Positions 1 through 5,455 of a DNA stretch of 5,455 nt are shown here, piece by piece (position 1 is the stretch's first letter; every line of letters begins with the position of its first letter). Both the position numbers and the translations under genes were made by a program. The DNA is taken from positions 1-5,455 of the forward strand of contig CATPAT010000059.1 of assembly GCA_955652155.1 (NCBI GenBank), in the 5' to 3' direction. The DNA comes from an uncultured Chthoniobacterales bacterium (GTDB lineage: Bacteria; Verrucomicrobiota; Verrucomicrobiia; Chthoniobacterales; UBA10450). The notes under the pieces are model-generated. The model searched no databases, was not told where the DNA came from, and saw nothing but the letters and a program-made list of their open reading frames with translations.

Positions 1-1197
1 CCGTTCGTGAAGGCGGACGCGACCAAGTTCAGCGAGACCGGTTACGTTGGCGGCGATGTGGAAGATTTGGTGCGCGAACTGGTGCACAAAGCCAACGGCG
101 ACCTGAACCTGGCGCAATTCGGGATCATTTACATCGACCAGATCGACAAGATAGCGTCCGCCGGAAAATTGATCGGACGCGATGTGAGCGGCCGCGGTGT
201 TCAGACAACGTTGCTCAAGTTGATGGAAGAAACGGAAGTGCCGGTGCGGAGCATGAACGATTTGCAGGCGCAATTACAGGCCGCGTTTGAGTTTCAACGC
301 AAAGGCAAAGCAAAACGGGAGACGATCAACACTCGTCACATTCTGTTCGTGGTCAGCGGCGCGTTTGAAAAATTGAAGGAGCAAGTGGCCCGCCGGGTGC
401 GTCAGGGACAGATCGGTTTCCGGGCCGATCCGGTGCAGGTCATGGACAACGAATTGTTTCAGCACGTGACTACGAAAGATTTCGTCGAGTACGGGTTCGA
501 GCCGGAATTCATCGGACGTTTGCCGGTGCGCGTCGTCTGTCTCGATCTCGACGCAGACGATCTTTTCAAGATCATGAAATTTTCGGAAGGCAGTTTGCTG
601 CGCCAATACGAGCGCGCTTTCCGCGCTTACGGGATCGACATCAGTTTCGATGACGAAGCATTGCGCTTAATTGCCGAAGCCGCCGCCGCGGAGAGAACTG
701 GCGCACGCGGGCTGCTTACCGTGTTCGAAAAGCTTTTCCGCGATTACAAGTATCATCTGGCGGGCTCGGGTTTGAGTCAGCTGCGGGTTACGGCCGAGCT
801 GGTGCGCGAACCAAAACGGGTCCTCGATCGTCTGATGGCCGAGGGCGAGAAACATGAAGCTAAAATGCTGGAGGCCGCGGCCCGCCAGTTTGCGGAGGCC
901 TTCGGCAAAGAACACGGCCTTGAAATTGTTTTTGACGATTCCGCCTTGCGGCGTTTGGTGGAACGCGCCCAAAGCGAGCGGATGAATATGAATGATCTCT
1001 GTGCCCATCTGTTCAAAGATTACCAATTTGGGCTGAGCTTGGTGAAAAAGAACACCGGCCGGACACAATTTGTCCTCGGGGCCGAGGCAGTCGACACGCC
1101 GGACAGATGTTTGAGCGAGCTGGTGGTACAGTCGTATTACCCGATCGCCGGAGGCCCGGTGAAGGAGGATTCGGCTTCAGCCACTTCGAAAGCCTGA
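1..1197 (+). CDS. ClpX-like AAA+ ATPase, divergent, 5'-truncated by window edge
   Basis: The reading frame is open from the first base, so the start, any N-terminal zinc domain and Walker A lie outside the window. The GTG at 7 is internal. Residues here are counted from the first codon in the window. Seen: a ClpX-type pore-1 loop (GYVG, 14-17), Walker B IIYIDQ (42-47), the RDVSGRGVQ helix (60-68), a sensor-1 strand (ILFVVSGAF, 114-122), a GFRA pore-2-like loop (139-142), the arginine-finger box EFIGRLP (169-175) and sensor-2 GAR (234-236). Family knowledge: ClpX hexamers use ATP to unfold proteins and thread them into ClpP. Oddities: the Walker B glutamate is Gln (codon 139-141), ClpX's RKH loop is replaced by an unrelated Gln/Lys-rich stretch, and the small lid domain occurs twice (about 199-279 and 290-374), the second copy without the sensor-2 arginine. 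It is probably not the housekeeping ClpX but a specialised or hydrolysis-impaired paralogue. Family call is firm; function is inference. No ClpP gene is visible nearby. Confidence 0.88.
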   Translation, partial: PFVKADATKFSETGYVGGDVEDLVRELVHKANGDLNLAQFGIIYIDQIDKIASAGKLIGRDVSGRGVQTTLLKLMEETEVPVRSMNDLQAQLQAAFEFQRKGKAKRETINTRHILFVVSGAFEKLKEQVARRVRQGQIGFRADPVQVMDNELFQHVTTKDFVEYGFEPEFIGRLPVRVVCLDLDADDLFKIMKFSEGSLLRQYERAFRAYGIDISFDDEALRLIAEAAAAERTGARGLLTVFEKLFRDYKYHLAGSGLSQLRVTAELVREPKRVLDRLMAEGEKHEAKMLEAAARQFAEAFGKEHGLEIVFDDSALRRLVERAQSERMNMNDLCAHLFKDYQFGLSLVKKNTGRTQFVLGAEAVDTPDRCLSELVVQSYYPIAGGPVKEDSASATSKA

Positions 1198-1206
1198 TTT
1201 CCTTTC

Positions 1207-2454
1207 ATGAAACGCCCGCTTCTAGTCACTTTGATCATCGGAATCTTTGTCGTGGTCGTGGTCAGCGCGATGCATCTCAGCCCGCAATTGGTCCGGTTTG
1301 AAGATCGGGTCGCGGACTATATTTCTCCCTACAACGCTGCTACGCACGTCGTGCCGAAGCAATGGCAATACGTGTTCATGTCGATCTTATCTTTCGGCGT
1401 TGCGGCGTTGACGGTCACAAGTTTGCGCCGCGGCCGGATAGGTTTGCTCGCAATCGGATTGCTGGTCGAGCTGGTCGCGGTTTCGTGGATTTGCTCGCTC
1501 TACCGGGTCTTCTTTCAACCGTTACCGTCCATGTTCGCGGTCGCAATCGCATTTATCGTGGCCGATCGCTATACCGCGATCTCGCAACGCGGTCGGGCCG
1601 TGACCGCACGCGCATTTTTCAGCGATCGATTGTCGAAAGACCAGTTCCAGCGTGTGATCAACGGCGACATTGCCTTTGATCCGGAAGCGAAGACTTACGA
1701 AACGACGGTGGTTGTTTGCGACGTCGCGAACAAATACGATCTGGCGGAAGATTTTGAGCCGCCGGTGTTCGGCAAAATCACGGAAGAGTTTATCCGCCGG
1801 GCAACCGACGCTTTCATGCAAGCGGGTGCTTACATTCAAACCGCTGATGCCGAGGGCGTGGTCGCGCTGTTTGGTTTTCCGGAAATAGATGCGCACCATG
1901 GCGATAAAGCTGTGCGCGTGGCGCTGAACGTGGTCGAACAATTCCGCCAATCCCAACTGGCCAATGGCGAAGCGAAATGCGACGTGCACCTCGGGGTGAG
2001 CTCGGGCACGATGGTGGTCGCGCCGCTCCAGAATGGCGAGCGGGCTGGATTGATCACGAGCGGTGAACCGGTTGAATTGGCGCGGCGGTTTTGTGTGGCA
2101 AACCGCTTTTATGGTTCGCGGGTCTTGATCGGACCGCGCACTTTTGAGCTGGCGAGCAGATACGTGGTCGCGCGTCCAATTGACTTTCTCAGCGGGGTGA
2201 ATTCGCGCGAGCGACACGAAATTTACGAACCGCTCTGGCCGGCGGCGGAAGCCAAGCCGGAACAATTGGCGCGTCGCGATTGTTTCTGGAACGGCGTCGT
2301 GTTTTACCGCGAGAAGCGATGGGCCGAGGCGTATTCGGAATTTCAAAAGGCGCGCGGACCGAACGAGGAAGAAGACGCGCCGCTACAGTTGTATCTCCGC
2401 CGCCTCGAGCCGCTGGCGCTGAATCTGGTCGAAGTGCCGATGAGGCAGGCGTAA
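1207..2454 (+). CDS. Membrane-anchored class III adenylate/guanylate cyclase-like protein with TPR-like tail
   Basis: This 415-aa protein has four hydrophobic segments (about 4-21, 54-72, 77-98 and 103-119), then a cytoplasmic cyclase-homology domain (about 165-345) and a TPR-like helical pair (about 356-400, with FYREKRWAEAYSEFQKA). The cyclase call rests on VVVCDVANKYDL (168-179), GVVALFGFPE (217-226) followed by the DKAVRVAL helix, HLGVSSGTMVVAP (261-273) and SGEPVELARRF (285-295). Metal-binding Asp172 is present. The second acidic residue is Glu216 or the nearby Asp214. The transition-state Asn of the usual DxVNxAxR motif is Glu290, while the Arg (294) is kept. The usual substrate-selecting Lys and Asp are not found. 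It may therefore be inactive or may bind nucleotide only. The short segment FEDRVADY (31-38) after TM1 recalls the start of a CHASE2 sensor, but the rest of that domain is absent. The ATG at 1207 lies 9 nt after the ATPase stop, in the same frame, without a good Shine-Dalgarno; translational coupling is likely. A start at Met22 would delete TM1. Confidence 0.85.
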   Translation: MKRPLLVTLIIGIFVVVVVSAMHLSPQLVRFEDRVADYISPYNAATHVVPKQWQYVFMSILSFGVAALTVTSLRRGRIGLLAIGLLVELVAVSWICSLYRVFFQPLPSMFAVAIAFIVADRYTAISQRGRAVTARAFFSDRLSKDQFQRVINGDIAFDPEAKTYETTVVVCDVANKYDLAEDFEPPVFGKITEEFIRRATDAFMQAGAYIQTADAEGVVALFGFPEIDAHHGDKAVRVALNVVEQFRQSQLANGEAKCDVHLGVSSGTMVVAPLQNGERAGLITSGEPVELARRFCVANRFYGSRVLIGPRTFELASRYVVARPIDFLSGVNSRERHEIYEPLWPAAEAKPEQLARRDCFWNGVVFYREKRWAEAYSEFQKARGPNEEEDAPLQLYLRRLEPLALNLVEVPMRQA

Positions 2455-2464
2455 GCCGAACGCG

Positions 2465-2486
2465 GGTCCGAGCCGGACTGGCGGTA
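2465..2486 (+). repeat. REP-like palindromic element, copy 1
   Basis: The 18-nt core GGTCCGAGCCGGACTGGC is followed by GGTA. The core is identical on the opposite strand at 3296-3313, and over 22 nt the two copies differ at one base. It contains a perfect 5-bp hairpin, GTCCG-AGC-CGGAC (2466-2478). It starts 10 nt after the cyclase stop codon, and its last base is the A of the recR ATG. There is no U-tract after the stem, so it is not a standard intrinsic terminator. The match is seen directly; membership of a genome-wide repeat family is inference. Confidence 0.6.
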
Positions 2487-3091
2487 TGAGAAAAACGGAA
2501 TATCCACCCGCGCTGCGCGATTTGGTCGCGCAACTTCGGCAAATGCCCGGGGTCGGTCCGCGCTCGGCCGAACGGATTGCTCTCTGGATTGTGCAAGCGC
2601 GTGGCGATCAGCCCGAACAAATTGCCCGCGCGATTTCCGAAACGCGGCGCGGAATTCACCCGTGCATACTTTGCGGCTATTTTACCCCTAACGAACTCTG
2701 CGATATCTGCTCCGATTCTTCGCGCGCGACGGAGTTACTGTGCGTGGTCGAGCAACCGACCGATATTTTGCCCCTCGAAAAAACCGGCGTTTTTCGCGGA
2801 CGCTATCATTCGTTAGGCGGACGCATCTCGCCGTTGGATCATATCGGTCCGGAAGATTTGCGGATCAAAGAGCTGCTCGAGCGGGTCGAGAAAGAGACAT
2901 TTAGCGAAATCATTTTCGCACTCGCCGTCGATGTCGAAGGCGAAGCGACGACGAATTACCTTGTCGATCTTCTAAAAGACAAATCACTCACGCTCACGCG
3001 TATTGCGCGCGGCCTTCCCGCGGGCGTGGGGTTGGAATCGGCCGACGAATTAACACTGCAGCAAGCGCTCTCCGGCCGAACAAAGCTGTAG
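2486..3091 (+). CDS. recR: Recombination mediator protein RecR
   Basis: This 201-aa protein has the normal RecR length and domain order. A helix-hairpin-helix is at about 12-32 (QMPGVGPRSAERIA). A four-cysteine zinc finger follows (C60-x2-C63-x8-C72-x2-C75). A Toprim domain runs from about 82 to 178 (LCVVEQPTDILPLEKTG, then YHSLGGRISPLDHIGPEDL and VEGEAT). The conserved tail is TRIARGLPAGVGLESADELTLQQALSGR. Family knowledge: RecR works with RecO, and in many bacteria RecF, to displace SSB and load RecA on gapped DNA; its ring clamps DNA through the HhH. The motif after the beta strand reads VDVEGEA where many RecRs have NPTVEGEA, a minor variation. The start fits the family N-terminus (YPPALRDLVAQL). 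No Shine-Dalgarno is obvious, and a 5-bp hairpin ends 7 nt before the ATG. The usual dnaX and ybaB neighbours are not present upstream; a cyclase-like gene lies 31 nt away, so co-transcription with it is plausible. Confidence 0.97.
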   Translation: MRKTEYPPALRDLVAQLRQMPGVGPRSAERIALWIVQARGDQPEQIARAISETRRGIHPCILCGYFTPNELCDICSDSSRATELLCVVEQPTDILPLEKTGVFRGRYHSLGGRISPLDHIGPEDLRIKELLERVEKETFSEIIFALAVDVEGEATTNYLVDLLKDKSLTLTRIARGLPAGVGLESADELTLQQALSGRTKL

Positions 3092-3151
3092 GCGCTTTGC
3101 CCCCGCCTTCGTCAGATTACGGCTGGCGACCTGCGAAGCGCCATGTCGCCC

Positions 3152-3190
3152 AACCGCCGGCTTCTTGGAAATTTCTTCGGCGGTTTCCGT
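3152..3190 (+). terminator. Candidate weak intrinsic terminator downstream of recR
   Basis: An 8-bp inverted repeat AACCGCCG (3152-3159) / CGGCGGTT (3178-3185) encloses an 18-nt loop. A short, interrupted T-rich stretch follows on the + strand (TTTCCGTTT, 3184-3192). It lies 60 nt past the recR stop, in the convergent gap. The loop is long and the T-tract is poor, so this is tentative. No comparable T-tract exists for the - strand. Confidence 0.3.
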
Positions 3191-3233
3191 TTCAAGCATC
3201 AACTATTGAATCGCAGGCGCGTATCTATTTGAG

Positions 3234-3285
3234 CGCCACAAGGACGCCGAGTAAACGTGACTACGAATCGGCGGCGGTCATGGCG
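3234..3285. repeat. Imperfect inverted repeat in convergent intergenic region
   Basis: Arms CGCCA (3234-3238) and TGGCG (3281-3285) enclose a second pair, GCCGA (3246-3250) and TCGGC (3268-3272), with a short GAC/GTC match between them and unpaired bulges. The structure is modest and could arise by chance in GC-rich DNA. Its closeness to the REP-like element at 3292-3313 suggests the two could belong to one non-coding element. Confidence 0.25.
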
Positions 3286-3291
3286 AATTTT

Positions 3292-3313
3292 TACTGCCAG
3301 TCCGGCTCGGACC
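3292..3313 (-). repeat. REP-like palindromic element, copy 2
   Basis: Read on the - strand, this is the same 18-nt core as at 2465-2482 (GGTCCGAGCCGGACTGGC) followed by AGTA. It begins one nucleotide after the TAA of the debranching-enzyme gene. Like copy 1, it therefore lies just 3' of a stop codon and reads in the same sense as the gene before it. The internal hairpin stem is at 3300-3304/3308-3312. No U-tract follows on the - strand. Confidence 0.6.
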
Positions 3314-3314
3314 G

Positions 3315-5378
3315 TTAGGCCGTTTCCAGCCAGGCGCGCAAAACTTCGGCAACGCTCCAGGCTTGTGCGATGCAACCACCAGCCATGTGTGGCTCGCTCG
3401 CGTCAAACACTTCGCTGATCGTCCCGACGCCGTTATCGCTTAAATGCACCGGAAAAGTTTCGAGAAATTTACGGCCCGCAGCCCGGTCGTGCGGATGAAC
3501 TTTCAACCAGGCTTCGATGAATGGACCGATCAGCCAGGCCCACACCGTGCCTTGATGGTACGCGCCATCGCGCGAGCGTAGATCGCCGCCGTAAATTGGT
3601 TTGTAATTTGGATCGTCGGGCGAGAGCGTGCGCAGACCGACCGGTGTGACCATTTTTTTTTCTACGACTTCGAGGACCGAACGCCAATGTTTTGGATCGA
3701 GCGCCGGATGATCGAGCGAGATGGCGAACAATTGATTCGGCCGGCACGAGGAATCGTTGCTTGAACTGCCGTCAACATCGACAACGTCGTAAAGATAGCC
3801 GCCCGTTTCGAACCAAAAGCGATTATTGAACGAAACGCGCGCGCGTTCGGCGTGCTCGTCGTATCGTTGCGCGGAAGGGTCGTCGCCATGTTCGCGCAAC
3901 CAATTGGCCAGTAACCGGAGGGCATTGTACCAAAGCGCATTGATCTCCACTGCTTTTCCGCGGCGGGGAGTCACCACCCAATCCCCATTCTTGGCATCCA
4001 TCCACGTGAGCTGGTACCCCTCCTCGCCTTGCACGAGCAAGCCGTCGTTTGGATCGACATGAATGTTGAAGCGGGTGCCGCGCAAATGATGTTCGGCGAT
4101 GTCGATCAAGATAGGCAGAAGAAGTTGTAGCGTGGTGTGATCGGAAGTGCGCTCAAGATAACGGCCGAGAGCGTGAAAGAACCAAAGTGTTGCGTCCGCG
4201 GTATTATATCGGCCTTCCTTGGCGCCGTCGGGAAACATGTTCGGGATCAAACCGTCGCGGACGTAATGCGCGAAGGTGCGCAGGATGTAACCGGCCTCGA
4301 GCAATCGACCCGTGATTAAGGTCAGGCCTTCCAGACTGATCATCGTGTCGCGTCCCCAATCCGTGAACCAGTGATATCCGGCGATCACGGTGCGGACTTC
4401 ATCGCCCGCGGCGTGCGCGCGTGCGGCTTCTTCAAATCGCCCGGCCGGCGTAATGACAAATTGGTCCACGGCAAAAACCAGCTCCGCCGGAAAACTTTGG
4501 CGCGCTTTCGGAATTGCACCATGCAGCAATCGGGCGCGACGCTCGCGTTCGGCCGCGAGAACGTCCTCGGGCCCTAAGACGCTGATGATGTCCCACGACT
4601 CGGTTGAGCCAACCAATGTCGCCGTGCTTCGCTCGGTCAGATTGACACGAAAGTATCCCGGGCTCCAAAGCTCGCCTTCGTAGGAGTAACCACGTTGCTG
4701 CTCAATGCGATAAACAACTTGAGGAATTTTCGCGGGAGCAATCGTGAAGGCGGCTTCCCGGCCATGCAATTGCATCCGCAGCGGTGGCAGCTTTCGGCGC
4801 GCCGCGGTGATCTCGTAACGACCATCAACGGCCGTAAGTTTGTAAGGCCCGCCCAAGTCCGAATCTACCGGCGCTTCATGATGTCGAAAATGAAAAGCAG
4901 GACGTAATTCGAGTCGCGGCGGCGTTCCTTTCGAGATCACCTGGTAGCTCACATGAACTGTGTTCTGCAAATGAGGCAGCAACACCCGCTTCTCGACCAC
5001 GACTTCGCGGACATGATAAGTCCAGACGGGAAGTCCATCCTCGAGGCGGAACTCAGTTAAGTAGTCAGCGCTTTTTAGATCAAGCTGTCCGCCGGCGCGC
5101 TCTTCCGCTCCGAGAGAAACCACATCATCGTTACCGAAGCGAAGAAATTCCGATACGTGACTCCACATCACGATGCGACCGAGCGGTCCCGGCAAGGCGG
5201 CAATGAGCAATCCATGATAACGACGTGTAACGGCGCCGGAAACTGTGCCTGAGGCATAACCGCCAAGTCCGTTGGTCACGAGCCATTCACGAGTAAGCAA
5301 GAGCTCGCGCGACATTTGTGCGCCGTCCCACGGCATCGAACGGATGACGGGCCTGATTGTTTCGAATTGCTTATTCAT
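3315..5378 (-). CDS. Glycogen debranching enzyme (amylo-alpha-1,6-glucosidase, GH133-type)
   Basis: This complete 687-aa protein has the two-part layout of bacterial/archaeal debranching enzymes. The N-terminal beta-rich domain (about 20-290) carries REWLVTNGLGGYASGT (30-45) and RRYHGLL (52-58). The C-terminal (alpha/alpha)6-type catalytic domain (about 300-685) carries HWFTDWGRDTMISLEGL (336-352), IPNMFPDG (379-386), YNTADATLWF (391-400), TWMDAKNGDWVVTPRRGK (458-475) and VEINALWYNAL (477-487). It continues with RPNQLFAIS (546-554), YHQGTVWAWLIGPF (607-620) and a GGCIAQAWSVAEVLRAWL tail. Likely catalytic acids lie in WGRD and TWMDA and at Glu478 in the VEIN motif. Family knowledge: such enzymes hydrolyse alpha-1,6-linked glucose at branch stubs of glycogen or related alpha-glucans in the cytoplasm. 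There is no signal peptide, which fits a cytosolic role. All motifs look intact. The start at 5378 overlaps the stop of the preceding gene (ATGA), which explains the missing ribosome site; Met15 is a less likely alternative. It converges on recR. Confidence 0.95.
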   Translation of the reverse strand: MNKQFETIRPVIRSMPWDGAQMSRELLLTREWLVTNGLGGYASGTVSGAVTRRYHGLLIAALPGPLGRIVMWSHVSEFLRFGNDDVVSLGAEERAGGQLDLKSADYLTEFRLEDGLPVWTYHVREVVVEKRVLLPHLQNTVHVSYQVISKGTPPRLELRPAFHFRHHEAPVDSDLGGPYKLTAVDGRYEITAARRKLPPLRMQLHGREAAFTIAPAKIPQVVYRIEQQRGYSYEGELWSPGYFRVNLTERSTATLVGSTESWDIISVLGPEDVLAAERERRARLLHGAIPKARQSFPAELVFAVDQFVITPAGRFEEAARAHAAGDEVRTVIAGYHWFTDWGRDTMISLEGLTLITGRLLEAGYILRTFAHYVRDGLIPNMFPDGAKEGRYNTADATLWFFHALGRYLERTSDHTTLQLLLPILIDIAEHHLRGTRFNIHVDPNDGLLVQGEEGYQLTWMDAKNGDWVVTPRRGKAVEINALWYNALRLLANWLREHGDDPSAQRYDEHAERARVSFNNRFWFETGGYLYDVVDVDGSSSNDSSCRPNQLFAISLDHPALDPKHWRSVLEVVEKKMVTPVGLRTLSPDDPNYKPIYGGDLRSRDGAYHQGTVWAWLIGPFIEAWLKVHPHDRAAGRKFLETFPVHLSDNGVGTISEVFDASEPHMAGGCIAQAWSVAEVLRAWLETA
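5375..5378 (-). promoter_or_regulatory. ATGA stop/start overlap (translational coupling)
   Basis: On the - strand the ATG of the debranching enzyme (5378-5376) and the TGA of the upstream frame (5377-5375) overlap by two bases (4-nt ATGA). No purine-rich ribosome site is seen in the preceding 20 nt, so re-initiation by terminating ribosomes is the likely way the start is used. Confidence 0.5.
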
Positions 5379-5455
5379 CGATACGTGGTGCCGATGGGAA
5401 AATGGATCAGCCCCATTTTCTTCGCTTCGGCTGCTTCCTCGGCTCTTTCTCGGGC
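5375..5455 (-). CDS. C-terminal end of unidentified protein upstream of debranching enzyme
   Basis: A - strand frame, +1 relative to the debranching-enzyme frame, is open from the window edge for 26 codons and ends in TGA at 5377-5375. The fragment has a charged Ala/Glu/Lys-rich stretch and ends MGLIHFPIGTTYR. The stop overlaps the next ATG as ATGA, the usual arrangement of translationally coupled genes. The helix-like composition followed by a hydrophobic, aromatic end looks like a real protein C-terminus. The product is not recognised; an alpha-glucan metabolism gene would fit the context, but nothing in these 26 residues shows it. Confidence 0.6.
   Translation of the reverse strand, partial: ARERAEEAAEAKKMGLIHFPIGTTYR

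Noticed and set aside
667..1068. 133-codon open frame antisense to the AAA+ gene
   Set aside because: No domain seen; it lies opposite the conserved lid-domain repeats, so it is a shadow frame.
1161..1168. GAAGGAGG, a strong Shine-Dalgarno match
   Set aside because: It lies 38 nt before the cyclase ATG with no start codon at a usable distance, so it is probably coincidental within the ATPase coding sequence.
1522..2346. 274-codon open frame antisense to the cyclase-like gene
   Set aside because: Its composition is Arg/His-rich and low-complexity, with no recognisable domain. It lies wholly opposite a gene with clear cyclase motifs; such frames are common in GC-rich DNA.
3091..3142. 7-bp inverted repeat GGCGCTT/AAGCGCC overlapping the recR stop, considered as a terminator
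   Set aside because: The loop is 38 nt and no T-tract follows, so it is likely chance.
3233..3283. Tiny - strand frame from the ATG at 3282, interrupted by TAG, considered as a gene remnant
   Set aside because: Only six codons before the stop and no similarity I can recognise; non-coding structure is the simpler reading.
3097..3318. 73-codon + strand frame (TTG start) between recR and the debranching enzyme
   Set aside because: No ribosome site, poor start, no recognisable domain, and it runs through the inverted repeats and the palindrome.

Overview
The window holds three co-directional genes on the + strand: the 3' part of a divergent ClpX-like AAA+ ATPase, a membrane-bound class III cyclase-like protein, and recR. 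Facing them on the - strand is a complete GH133-type glycogen debranching enzyme. It is preceded by the last 26 codons of another - strand gene that runs off the right edge. The DNA is moderately GC-rich, gene-dense and clearly bacterial. The mix of genes would fit a soil-type Verrucomicrobiota or a related PVC-group lineage. That placement is an impression from gene content and protein style, not proven by the sequence.

Layout. 1-1197 (+): AAA+ unfoldase-like ATPase, 5' end outside the window. Its Walker B reads DQ instead of DE, and its C-terminal lid domain appears twice. 1207-2454 (+): four predicted membrane helices, a class III nucleotide cyclase fold that lacks the canonical catalytic Asn, and a TPR-like tail. 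2486-3091 (+): a textbook RecR. 3092-3314: a 223-bp convergent intergenic region with a candidate terminator for recR, an imperfect inverted repeat and a short REP-like palindrome. 3315-5378 (-): amylo-alpha-1,6-glucosidase. 5375-5455 (-): C-terminus of an unidentified protein, overlapping the debranching-enzyme start by ATGA.

The three + strand genes are closely spaced (9 and 31 bp) and could be one transcript. recR would be the repair member; the other two look like regulatory or scaffolding versions of normally catalytic families. The - strand pair is probably a translationally coupled glycogen/alpha-glucan operon.

The least expected features are: the Walker B E-to-Q change and tandem lid in the AAA+ protein; the degenerate cyclase catalytic motifs; and an 18-nt identical palindromic element (22 nt with one mismatch) just 3' of two different stop codons, in the same orientation relative to the upstream gene, one copy abutting the recR start codon.
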